DNA of 64,000 nucleotides, from assembly GCA_017506865.1 (NCBI GenBank), contig JAFCMP010000026.1:186001-250000 (forward strand), in the 5' to 3' direction. The notes beneath the pieces were generated by a model, which worked only from the letters and a program-made list of their open reading frames with translations, was not told the DNA's origin and did no database searches. The position numbers were made by a program, and so were the translations under genes. The stretch is from Tribonema minus. Taxonomy: Eukaryota > Sar > Xanthophyceae > Tribonematales > Tribonemataceae. Every line of letters begins with the position of its first letter. The stretch's first letter is position 1. Positions 55,046 to 64,000 of this stretch are shown here, piece after piece.

Positions 55046-55357
55046 TGTCGTAAAGCGGCCCCCTTATCTGGCTAGTTCAACCTAAAAAGAGGGTTTCCCC
55101 TTGGGTCGTACTTCAACTGTGTGCGGGAACGCTGTAGGGCTTAGTAATCAGACACGACTTTAACCTTCAACATGGCACAGCTTCTTCTGCTTCTACCTGT
55201 TTAGCCACGCTTGCATATCAGGGTGATATTGCACTTGGGGAGGGCGCTCCGGTCCACCTCCCACGGCACCAGGCAGTGGGCATTTCCGGCTGTTTCAAGT
55301 CAAGGTTGAGACTGGGTCTCACACACTTTCACCCTCTGTGGTTGGCACACCACCACA
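55046..55357 (+). repeat. 3' LTR of the gypsy-like element (312 bp)
   Basis: Identical to the 5' LTR and followed by the TCGG target duplication. Confidence 0.9.
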
Positions 55358-55594
55358 TCGGCGGCGTCTGCGTGACGACTAAGCGCTGCACCGGCACTTC
55401 GTCAGGCACTCCGTGTTGCGCGCGTTGGGTTGGATCGCAGGCTGAGCATCATCGCCTGTGCCAGGCACTGTTCACGCCGTGCACGCTGTGCAATCGCGGC
55501 TGATCACTGACGACTTCTACTGCCATTTCATCACGGTCAAAGTGTACAGCTGTCTCGGCATCAGGCACCAGCGTGCCAACTGCAGTTGGCAGTT

Positions 55595-56330
55595 CTATTG
55601 CTGCTGCGCGTCAAAGCGCGAGCTGAGGCGGGTTATCTCACGGCGCATATCGCCGAGCCGCTGCAGCTTGCCGCTCTGTAACTGCTTATGTGTCCCTGCA
55701 TACCCTGATGCTGCGCAAGGCTCATCACGCCTGTCGCTTGCTGCAGGTTGCTGGTGGGCCAGGCCTTCGAGTTGCACCTTGAATGAGACCGGGTTGCTCG
55801 CGCAGTCCACCTTGTCACCTATGTTCGCAGCTGCGGCAGCGGCGCACAGCGCGCGCTTGCTGGGATATCTGCACCTTCAGCATGTCCAACCTGCGCTTCC
55901 ACCGTGACAGCTTCCACCTGAGCGTTGCCCGCCTCATGGAGCGTGCGCTGCTCTGCTAACTCGCGGCGCAGCTGGAGTTCACGCAGCGGCCCCACAGTCT
56001 GCTGGATCTCGCCCATCATGGGCTCGTTTTCCTAGATGCGCAGTCCCTGTTCGCGTTGGGGAGCGCCTCCGCAGCCATCTTGAACCCTTGCAGGAAGCCA
56101 TCACCGCCGCCGCCGCCGCCGTAGACGTTACCGCTGGCGCGACGGCGGCTCGATTCTCCGCCGTACGTTGAAGGCGGCGCTGTGCTCGCGCCATCGCAGA
56201 AGCCACCTGCAATAGATATATTGATACTGGGCGACGCCAATGCGAGCGCCTGCGGCGCCGGCGCTGCCATGGTGTTAATCGGCTCGCCTATTCTGAGTGG
56301 CACGCCAGCGCCCGTTATCTGAGAAGCCAC
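55595..56330 (-). CDS. Weak: coiled-coil-like minus-strand exons
   Basis: Three short minus-strand frames. 56016-56330 is Gly-rich. 55819-56032 contains MMGEIQQTVGPLRELQLRREL...AEQRTLHEAGNAQ after a TAG acceptor. 55595-55810 contains LGDMRREITRLSSRFDAQQQ. Heptad-like charged stretches suggest a coiled-coil protein, but splice joins are ambiguous and no family is recognised. Confidence 0.3.
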
Positions 56331-56420
56331 ATTGCCGAGAGCTGACGTGTGTTCGTCGAGCCATTAATGCGTGACCGCTCATGCATGTGCCTCACACGAA
56401 AGAAACCCTCTCTCTTGCAG

Positions 56421-58122
56421 GTGGAGCGGGAGACCGGCGTGGAGGAGGTGAACGCCCTCCTGAACGCTGCTGCGAGCGAGGGCCCGCTGAAGGGCGTCCT
56501 GGGCTACGAGACGCGCCCGCTCCGTGGACTACATCAATGAGGAGCGCAGCGACGTCATGGACGCGCCGATCACCACGGTGGTGAACGGCACGTCCGGCAA
56601 GCTGTACGTGTGGTACGACAACGAGGTCAGTGCCTGCAAGTTATGCTGGTGATGGAAGATCATGTCCGTTACAATGGTCCCTGCATATTATGCTACTTGG
56701 AGGTGTATTATCCACGGTGGTGATTGGCACCACGGTGGTGAATGGCACGTACGTCATGCTGTACGTATGATATGACAATGAGGTCAGCGCTGCTACGTTG
56801 TTGGCGCTAGTGGAACGGAATCAAGGAAGGGGTGTGAATTTGATGTTGATGACATGCGTCAGAGCTATGCGTGTAGCCGCTGCGTTGCTGCGCTAGTGGA
56901 AGGGGCTTGCAGCGATCATGGTGGGTTACGGCACGCAATGACCTGTGTAGCAGACGCCATGCGCAGCGGTCTGACCATCTGGTACAGCATGCCTACTTCA
57001 AGAGTCATTGCGGTGCGCTGCAGTCAACGAGTACACGCACGGGGCACTGAACAGAAAGGCATATTTGCGTGCGATACCAAGGTGTCAAATCGTACGCGCG
57101 TCAGGTGTTAGAGTGTGGTACGCAAGTTAGGCCCGCCAGCTTCGCGCATCGTGTCATGATGCTGTCAGTGAAAGGAAGGCAATTGAGAGATCAAGACGTC
57201 TGCAATGGCCCTGAGCACTTGCGTGGAAGGACCACATCACACGCTCTGCGAGGTTTTTGAAAGCAGAGGTGTGCGCGCAGAGGTGAGCACGCTGCACTTC
57301 AACGCGCAACTTCACAGCTGCAGGTATGAGCAAGCCTTAGGGAATGTTTTTCGAATTGAACAACGGAACCACGTCTCGCAAACTGCAACTGAGGGTCAAT
57401 TGGGCATTCAGGTGGCACCACATCGTGAGGTGAAGCGCAAATACGGCGTTTCAATGCACCAGAGTTGCTGTTGCCATCGGCAGTCATCCATGAGCCTGCC
57501 GGCAAGTGAAGCACTGATGCCCAAGGTGAAGTTAGCTTCTTGTGAAGTTTATACTTGACCCCATTCCAGGTACGAGCTGTTTTGCGGTGTGCCGTGCACT
57601 TGTAGTGAACGAGACTGACGCAGGTGAGCCAGCAGCCCCATGCAGCCCCCAGCGAAGTCGCGCTTTACAAGAACTTCAACACACTGTCAGTACAACAAAG
57701 TTGCCGCACACGAGTACGTAGCGTTATAACCTCAGAAGGCCCTTCTCTAGCACATGCGTAGTGTCAGTGTCCACTCCTCCTATCCTCCTCCCACACACGT
57801 TGCTTCACTCTTCGGCTTCATTACACTCCATGATTATGGCTTACTGGACTCCTTCTGGTGTTGCGTTGTCTTGCAGTGGGGCAACTGTATGAGGATGGCT
57901 GAGCCGGTGGCCAAGGCGGATAAGATGGTGGAGCAGCGTCCTTATGCTCGTACCGCCAACTTCTTCGGCTGCGCTCGCTCCCAACGCGTGCGGCTAGGCC
58001 CTACTGGGTCATTATACTCTATTATGATATGTGGCTGCCATCACTGGTGTCGGCGTTGCGGGGTTAGCACTCAGGCCCTTGTGATGTCTGTACTGCTACT
58101 GCTAGCGTTCTGTGTGTGTTGA
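56421..58122 (+). pseudogene. 3' end of glyceraldehyde-3-phosphate dehydrogenase (frameshifted fragment)
   Basis: Exon 56421-56625 encodes the GAPDH C-terminal catalytic region (VEEVNALLNAAASEGPLKGV, LGYETRP, then SVDYINEERSDVMDAP and GKLYVWYDNE). The final exon from 57877 begins W and continues GNCMRMAEPVAKADKMV, restoring the family's WYDNEW. The exon is 205 nt with phase 0 at both ends, so 2 or 5 bases are missing between YETRP and SVDY. The catalytic Cys exon and NAD-binding half are not upstream in the window. VWYDNEW with 'RPLVSVDY' spacing recalls bacterial-type (ArsJ-associated) GAPDH (inference). The C-terminal extension to 58122 may not be real. Confidence 0.7.
56700..56783 (+). repeat. 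Donor-side echo of the GAPDH exon
   Basis: CACCACGGTGGTGAAYGGCACGT ... GACAAYGAG|GTCAG recurs with GT at 56783 versus the real 56626 (157 bp). The copy has a stop (TGA for TGG), so it is not an alternative exon. Confidence 0.88.
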
Positions 58123-59880
58123 GTGTCAAGGATTCACCTCATGGCCGGTGCTGGATCTGCCATGAGCAGCCGCTGCGCAGGGGAGCGACCTGCAGCGAGC
58201 ATCAATCGACCAGGCGTCAATATGCAAGATGACGTTTGAGTGCATCAGTCCTGCGTCTGTTCGTGTCCTTGCTGCACGAATTCAAAATCTGAGGTAGCTC
58301 AAACATCACGAGCGCTGCCACCTGATGTTGATTGCGTGCGGCTGCCACCGCACCTGCATTGCACTGATCACGCTTCACCGACAATGTGCCCCCTTGGAAT
58401 CCAGAAGTGGCAGCAGTGGATCTGTTCATATGCCATATCCTTGCTTGCTAGCAAACAAGACACAAAGCCCAAAGCTGCTGGCAAAAGTGACGTTATGATT
58501 GCAAGGTCATAGGCATATCGCTAATGACTCTTTTCCTTGTGTGGTGTTGTAGCAGTTTGACGTTGCATATAGAATGTACAGTACCACGGCTTATGTGTGA
58601 GTTTAAACTGGTTTTGGTTTGCGCAAGAGCTGCCAGCACAGTCAAGTCAGGTGGAGATATCAATGAATTCAAATTCATTGCTGTCCTGTGATTTGTCACG
58701 GAATGCATGTGCACTCAATGCAGCTCTCCTTCTTCGAAGTGCGACTCAAACGCAACACGCCCCCCCCCCCCCCCCCCCCCTTCAAACTGCAGTCAACATC
58801 ACATAATCAAGCCAAACTTAGGGTTGCCCTGCCGCAAAGCATGCTGGTCCCGTATTGAATAAGTTTAATGGAGGCCTGGGTCACCTTTGACAGTGCCCAG
58901 AACTGAGGACTATGCCAACACGTCTGAATCATATCTGTAGGAGAAATGATCACAGGGTATCTGGCGCTTGTGCTGAAAGAAGTGGTCCTGGTGCTGCGGG
59001 AGGTCCAACCCAACCCCAACAAACCCCACCCAAGCCTCACCCCGTCCCCACTATTCCATTCCGCTGCACCAACGCGCCTCTCCGCGAGCAGGCCAGCTTT
59101 AACGTAAAGGTCACCCACCCGTGTCGCTGCCATAATGGTCCCAGTTGCATTCAGGCCAGGGTACACAAACCACTGGGTACCAGGCACATTGGTGTCTCAA
59201 AGGAGCAGCAACAACACACAAAACTACTGCAACAGCAGCAGTAGCAGCTGCAGCGGCAGCAGCGCCAGCAGGAGCAACAGCGACCGCGGTGGCAGCCGCA
59301 GCAGCAGCAGCAGATTCAGCGGCACTAGCAGCAGCAGGGGCGGCAACAGGCTGAGCAGAGGTGGCGCCAGCAGCAACACCGGCGACCACGCCAACGGCGG
59401 CAACGGCAGCCGCACCAACCGTAGCCGCAGCGGCCAGCTCCGCTAGTGCTGCCACAGACGCTGAGGCGCGCAGCCACTGTGCTTCTTAATGGTGGCAGCT
59501 TCGCTGCCTAAGCTGGCGCAACTACTCAGCCGCGCTGTTGCGCCGCTCCATGATGGCGGCGAGCGAGTCGCGCTGCGTCGTGCGGACGCCTCCTCAATAG
59601 GCCACGCGTCCGTTGCCGCGAGCATGGTTTCTTGCTCTTGGCGTTCGCAGTGACTGCGGTCGGAGATCCTTGCCCTAAGCATGACCCTGCCTGCTGAACC
59701 CCGCATTTCAGCCTCGGGCCAAAACAGTTGGGTTAGCGCGGGGGTCAAGCCCTAGGTAACATCCACCGGGCGCCCACGAACACTTGCAGTCACCAAAGCG
59801 CGCCTGTCCCTAGGGCACGTGACAATGTACGAATCTGGCGCAGTTACTGAACTAGTTGCCAATGGTATATGTGTATGTAT
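58123..59880. other. Mostly unassigned; poly-C and CAG-rich tracts
   Basis: A run of about 20 C at 58761-58780. A 126-codon minus frame (59187-58807) and an Ala-rich minus frame through (GCTGCT)n at 59225-59440 have no recognised motifs. I do not call either a gene. Confidence 0.4.
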
Positions 59881-60310
59881 AGCTTTTCGCTTGCGCAGGC
59901 TGCGTGTTCACCAGCGACGACCGGCGGTCTTCACAGCTCGCTGGATTGAACTTGAAGTATCGGACAAGACAAGCACCCGCCCAGAGCGTCCGTGAGGTCG
60001 CCACCTGCCCGCAAGTTACAGACACATGTAGGACGTATGCACTCCCAGCTTGGCGCTTGCGCAGGCTGCGCGTTCACCAGTGGCGACCACCGTTCATGAC
60101 AGCCCGAGGGTTAAAGGGCCAGACAGGACAAGCGCTGAGCTAAGCGCGAGCGCCGCCGCTAGCTGCCACACAGGCTACAGACACACGTAGGCTTCACAAA
60201 TTACCAGCATGGCGCTTGCGCAGGCTGCGCGTTCATCAGCGGCGACCGCCAATCATGACAGCTCGCGTGTTAAAGTGCCAGACGAGACATGCGTTCAGCT
60301 GAGCCAACAG
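59880..60310. repeat. Second block of the ~181-bp satellite (3 copies)
   Basis: CGCTTGCGCAGGCTGCGCGTTCA recurs near 59890, 60055 and 60215 (about 160-bp spacing), with the same companion phrases as at 43.7-45.3 kb. Confidence 0.88.
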
Positions 60311-60908
60311 CACCCGCCACCAGCTGCTGCAATGCTCAGTTACAGTGCGCGTTTCAGGCACATGCAGGCTAGCTTGTTTCTTACCAGCTTGACTCCTTTT
60401 ATGCCTGTATTAAAGGCTAGCCTTACGTATGACTGTAGCCCAATCGAAGAACGCCAAGGTGCGGAATGGCGTGAGGCCGTGGCACGCATTATAGCAGCTC
60501 AACGACAATCACGTTGCGACCAAGCGCCTGTTTGTGCGGACTTCTTACACGAGGGTTTGAAATGTGCTGGGTATGTCTGCAGGTAGGGCATGTTGATTGT
60601 GGAGACTTCAAGTCTGCGAACGACAAGATCTTCGGGCGGTTGCGCGTTCAGTGCACCCGTATGAAATCTGAAATGTGCTTGCACGTGGCATGCCGTACAC
60701 AAGACAATCGCGTCTAATGTTGATGGTTTACTATGTGGCTCACACTCAAAGAACATGTCCGCCGACAAGAATGCCACCGCTGCCGCCGCTCTCATTGCAC
60801 ACATGACGAGCGACCCCACTCTCGACCGTGCCGATCGAAACGCGGTCAACGCCTTCATTTTCCATTGGGCCTCTGAGCAGGTGCAGTTGCATGCCCGGTA
60901 CAAGGCCC

Positions 60909-61430
60909 TGTCGTAAGCGAAGGATCTAGCAGGAGTCTCCAGCAAGTGACCAGGCAGGAGCAAGGGCACGAGGCAGGAGGAAGAGAGACTCCGGCTTGGC
61001 CGTGTGTAGAAGAGAGAGTGAATTGATGGGAGTGAGGCGACCTTCCAAAGTGCCGAACTCCAGAGAAGCCGAGAACTCCAGAGAACTCAAGAACTCTGTA
61101 GAACCGGCCTGATGCAACTGGCCGATGTGCCGACAGGCCGAACTGTAACTACAAGTGGCCGATGTCACAACCTCAAGTTCAACTTCCTACTTCAACATGT
61201 GCTTGAAGTTGACCAGCAAACTTCAACATGTACAGTTCAACCTGCTGGTGAACCCTGCTACTGCTGAGCATCGCTACGCTACAGGATAGCGCACCCAGTC
61301 ATGACTCTCCTGGGGGTGGGGGCATTTCACCGCTCTTGCGCACACACTAGGATGACAGCAGCTCTTGCTACAGCTGCTGCGGTATGCTACACTAGACTCA
61401 TGTGAGGGTGTACATGACCATATTCCGACA
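60909..61430 (-). repeat. LTR (left; 3' LTR in element sense)
   Basis: 522 bp, about 98% identical to 63074-63595. Confidence 0.9.
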
Positions 61431-61506
61431 CCCCCTCTCGCACTCAGCATGAGTCTTGGCTACTGCACATATCCTGGAGCCCCCTCTGGCTCTGACGTGG
61501 CTCACG

Positions 61507-62335
61507 CTAGAAGCCTACGTTCGGTCTAGGCTTCGTACCTGGTGTGCGGCCCTGAGCCTGGCACTCGAGATCAGAGTGCGACGTGGACTTGTGGTATTCG
61601 CACCACTTGTCTCCCGATGGTCTGGACCTGAGTGGGCACGCATTGGCCTTGTGCCCCTTCCTCTTGCAGTTGAAGCAGACAGGATTGCCGGTGGCGAGCA
61701 GTGCTGCGTCGTCGGGTGGCGGTGCGGTGGTGATACGCCGGCTGTAGAATGCCCGAATCTTGTCCTTCGTCTCTTCGTAGGTGAGGTTGTCGGCGGAGCC
61801 GAGCACAGTGGTGAGCTCGGCGTAGGCCTCCGGTAAGGCGTTGATGGCGATCCCGATGAGCCAGTCATCGTCGATGTTGCCAGTAAGAGAGCTGTTTGAC
61901 GACTTCGTTGACCTTGGTAAAGAGCTCCTCTGGGTCTTGAGAAGGGGTGAGCTTGATCCGCATCAGCTCGCTGAGCAGCTGTATTTTCTGTGCTCTGGTC
62001 TTGGTCTCGTACCTGTTGAGATGCAGCTGCCAAGCTTTGTTGCCCTGGTCCTCAGGTGCTTGTGAGACGACGTTGAAAGCTGCGTCGCTGACGCTGGTGA
62101 TGATGAAGGTGTAGGCGGTGCTGTTCTTGGTGTCGAAGCTGGCTCGTGCACTTGGTTCAGAGGGTGGCGCTGTCCTGCCGACCATGACGTCGTACACGTC
62201 GATGAGCTTCATCCATGCTGTGAAGCGTAGTTTCCAAGGCGTCCATGCCTCGTTCTTGCCGTCGAATGGTAGTCGTGGGATTCTCGCAAGGCTCTTGAAG
62301 TCCGTTGCCGATGAAGTCTCCCCGCTATCTCCCAT
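61507..62335 (-). CDS. Copia-type Gag with CCHC zinc knuckle, frameshifted
   Basis: ATG 62335 opens MGDSGETSSATDFKSLARIP, PFDGKNEAWTPWKLRF, and the helical UBN2/gag-like region to EVVKQLS near 61893. One extra base in CTCTCTTACTGG (about 61883-61890) shifts the frame. TGNIDDDWLIGIAINALPEA continues to CFNCKRKGHKANAC, a CX2CX4HX4C knuckle, ending GTKPRPNVGF at about 61510. Gag packages element RNA in cytoplasmic particles. The shift is either a disabling mutation or a slippery site; the element contains no Pol. Confidence 0.82.
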
Positions 62336-63073
62336 GTCGCTCGCTGACGAAGCCCGTTAGGCGTCCACCTGTATAGGGCGAGCACTGTATGGAGTCTTGT
62401 CCGAAGATCTCGCTAGCCGCTCCCCTGTGTAGGCCGAACCCTGCGTAGAGCCTCCGCTGCGTCCTGTATAGGCCACTCCTGTGATGTAGGAGTCCTGTGT
62501 AGGACCTCGTTGCTGGTGCCGTGTTGAGACGCTCGCAAATCAGGTCAGACCTTACCAATTCCCGCTGCTCCTGTCCGAGGATGCGCGCAGTACTGTCCCT
62601 GCAGCTCCCGTATACGCGCTACCAGATCTCGTAGTCGTTCTGCTACGCCGCCTTCTGCAAGGTGTTCGACCTACTCCAACCTGGCAGGTTCGCAGCCGTT
62701 CGCGCTAAGGCGCACACTCGCACCAGTCGCAGTGCGCGTGTGGAGAGCCGCAGCAGTGTCTCACCAAGGGGGACTTGACAGGGTTCGAACCCCAGTGCCG
62801 CCCTTGCGTGGTTTGCCCGCGCTCTGTGAACCCACACCACACTACTCTGTGGAGCTAGGCAGGAAATGCCAGTATTGGACGTACCACGGGGTGGTTGCAG
62901 TCCAGGCCAAGCTGCTCACCTGTAGAGTGATTCGATGCAGCTGATTTGTTCTCGCACTGGTGCTGTGCGGATTGAGCCGGCTCCAAGCCGTGCACTTGAC
63001 TGTGCAGATTTGATGACGCACTGGTGCTGTGCGGACTCCCTCGCTGATGGCTCCTAAGCTGTCGGTGTGACCA

Positions 63074-63595
63074 TGTCGTAAGCGAAGGATCTAGCAGGAG
63101 TCTCCAGCAAGTGACCAGGCAGGAGCAAGGGCACGAGGCAGGAGGAAGAGAGACTCCGGCTGGGCCGTGTGTAGAAGAGAGAGTGAATTGATGGGAGTGA
63201 GGCGACCTTCCAAAGTGCCGAACTCCAGAGCAGCCGAGAACTCCAGAGAACTCAAGAACTCTGTAGAACCGGCCTGATGCAACTGGCCGATGTGCCGACA
63301 GGCCGAACTGTAAATACAAGTGGCCGATGTCACAACCTCAAGTTCAACTTCCTACTTCAACATGTGCTTGAAGTTGACCAGCAAACTTCAACATGTACAG
63401 TTCAACCTGCTGGTGAACCCTGATACTGCTGAGCATCGCTACAATAAAGGATAGCGCACCCAGTCATGACTCTCCTGGGGATGGGGGCATTTCACCGCTC
63501 TTGCGCACACACTAGGATGACAGCAGCTCTTGCTACAGCTGCTGCGGTATGCTACACTAGACACATGTGAGGGTGTACATGACCATATTCCGACA
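63074..63595 (-). repeat. LTR (right; 5' LTR in element sense)
   Basis: 522 bp; the primer-binding site follows directly in element orientation. Confidence 0.9.
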
Positions 63596-64000
63596 GGCCC
63601 TGCTAGCGGAGGGTAGGCAAGGAGAGGCAGCTCAAGTAAGGGCTGATAACGGCGGCTTCGTCAACGGCGCCGCAACGCTAGAGTCCGTCATCACCAAGGC
63701 ACGCCGCACGCTGCCTGAGGGCAGCGCATGGGCGCGCCATTGCTATGCGCCGGCGCTAACAACCATGGTGAATGATGCGAGCGCCGCCAGGGTCGACTGT
63801 GCCTCCCCGAGCCGTCTTGAATATTGCACCGGCGAGATAATTAGGCGGGCGACTGAGCAGGCGGAACGCGCTGATCACCCAGATGCCGAGAAGGTCGCGC
63901 TGGCACTTGGGGCGCTCGGCGGTAGACGCGCCAAGGAGGTGCTGTACGGCAGCGAGCACCAGATGCGCAAGGTCGGCGAACACCGCGTTGCCGCCGTGCT

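Larger units (their letters stand above)
50014..55357 (+). mobile_element. Ty3/gypsy-like LTR retrotransposon, rearranged, no visible RT
   Basis: Two identical 312-bp LTRs (50014-50325 and 55046-55357) start TG and end CA. A 4-bp direct repeat TCGG flanks the element (50010-50013 and 55358-55361). A TGG-initiated primer-binding-site candidate lies at 50327. Internal order is protease-like frame, a segment in inverted orientation (50902-51747), then integrase. No reverse transcriptase or RNase H frame is visible, so this copy would need those functions in trans. Identical LTRs imply a very recent insertion. Confidence 0.85.
60904..63600 (-). mobile_element. Gag-only copia-like LTR retrotransposon with 5-bp target duplication
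   Basis: LTRs 60909-61430 and 63074-63595 (522 bp each, TG...CA, about 9 differences). GGCCC flanks both sides (60904-60908 and 63596-63600). On the minus strand, a TGG primer-binding site follows the right LTR (63073 downwards) and a GAGAGGGGG polypurine tract precedes the left one (61431-61439). The interior codes only for a Gag-like protein. This is the structure of non-autonomous TR-GAG-type elements mobilised by Pol supplied in trans. Confidence 0.88.
60665..64000 (+). pseudogene. Unidentified ORF split by an LTR element, runs off the window
   Basis: ATG 60755 (frame open from 60665) encodes MSADKNATAAAALIAHMTSD ... HARYKA up to 60908. With the 60909-63595 insert and one GGCCC copy removed, the frame resumes at 63601 as LLAEGRQGEAAQ and stays open to 64000, giving over 180 codons. 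The perfect in-frame rejoining and good codon bias show that the target was coding. The helical, Ala/Glu/Arg-rich product is not recognised. Confidence 0.7.

Noticed and set aside
59111..59455. Ala-rich minus-strand protein of 114 residues
   Set aside because: Driven by a GCAGCA tract; the opposite strand is equally open as Ser/Asn-rich.
62770..62800. tRNA T-arm-like GGGTTCGAACCCC
   Set aside because: Flanking bases do not form an acceptor, D or anticodon stem on either strand, and it lies in the leader of an LTR element.

Overview
This window is eukaryotic nuclear DNA. Genes are split by long introns with GT-AG (and one apparent GC-AG) boundaries. Exons are GC-rich and rich in alanine codons, and introns carry short TTAGGG-type telomere-like tracts. 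LTR retrotransposons and satellites fill the right-hand part. The best-resolved gene encodes a flagellar central-pair protein of the CPC1/SPEF2 family, so the organism makes motile 9+2 flagella. An AT-rich psbH-like scrap inside an intron suggests a photosynthetic host. Together these fit a protist alga, possibly a heterokont (inference; the lineage cannot be fixed from this window).

Layout. 504-9304 (minus): a secreted protein of unknown function; four exons with a signal peptide join in frame. About 11666-14450 (minus): exons of one or more unidentified genes. 16043-40615 (plus): a complete-looking CPC1/SPEF2-like gene that I assembled by eye into 19 phase-consistent exons of about 2,275 codons. 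It has an N-terminal CH-like domain, Ala-rich coiled-coil-like exons, a degenerate adenylate-kinase-like domain and a Gly-rich C-terminus. 43.7-45.3 kb: a satellite of about 181 bp, with a second block at 59.9-60.3 kb. 46191-47587 (minus): an unidentified multi-exon gene. 47.58-48.27 kb: a small hAT-like element coding for a BED-type zinc finger. 48.4-49.2 kb: an array of about 71-bp repeats. 50014-55357: a Ty3/gypsy-like LTR element with identical 312-bp LTRs, an inverted internal segment and no recognisable reverse transcriptase. 56421-58122: the 3' end of a GAPDH gene or pseudogene. 60909-63595: a gag-only copia-like LTR element (522-bp LTRs, 5-bp target duplication) inserted into an open reading frame that resumes at 63601 and runs off the window.

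The most striking feature is not a gene. Nearly every exon-intron junction of the CPC1/SPEF2-like gene is followed (donor side) or preceded (acceptor side) by decaying tandem copies of itself. Each copy holds exon edge, splice dinucleotide and intron edge, mostly spaced 130-210 bp apart, with about 50 copies in total. The real exon is always the copy joined to the rest of the coding sequence; the other copies make up much of the intron. The same pattern occurs at the GAPDH exon, and a shorter version occurs at two donors of the first gene. This looks like intron growth by repeated tandem duplication across splice junctions. I call the copies 'splice-junction echoes'.
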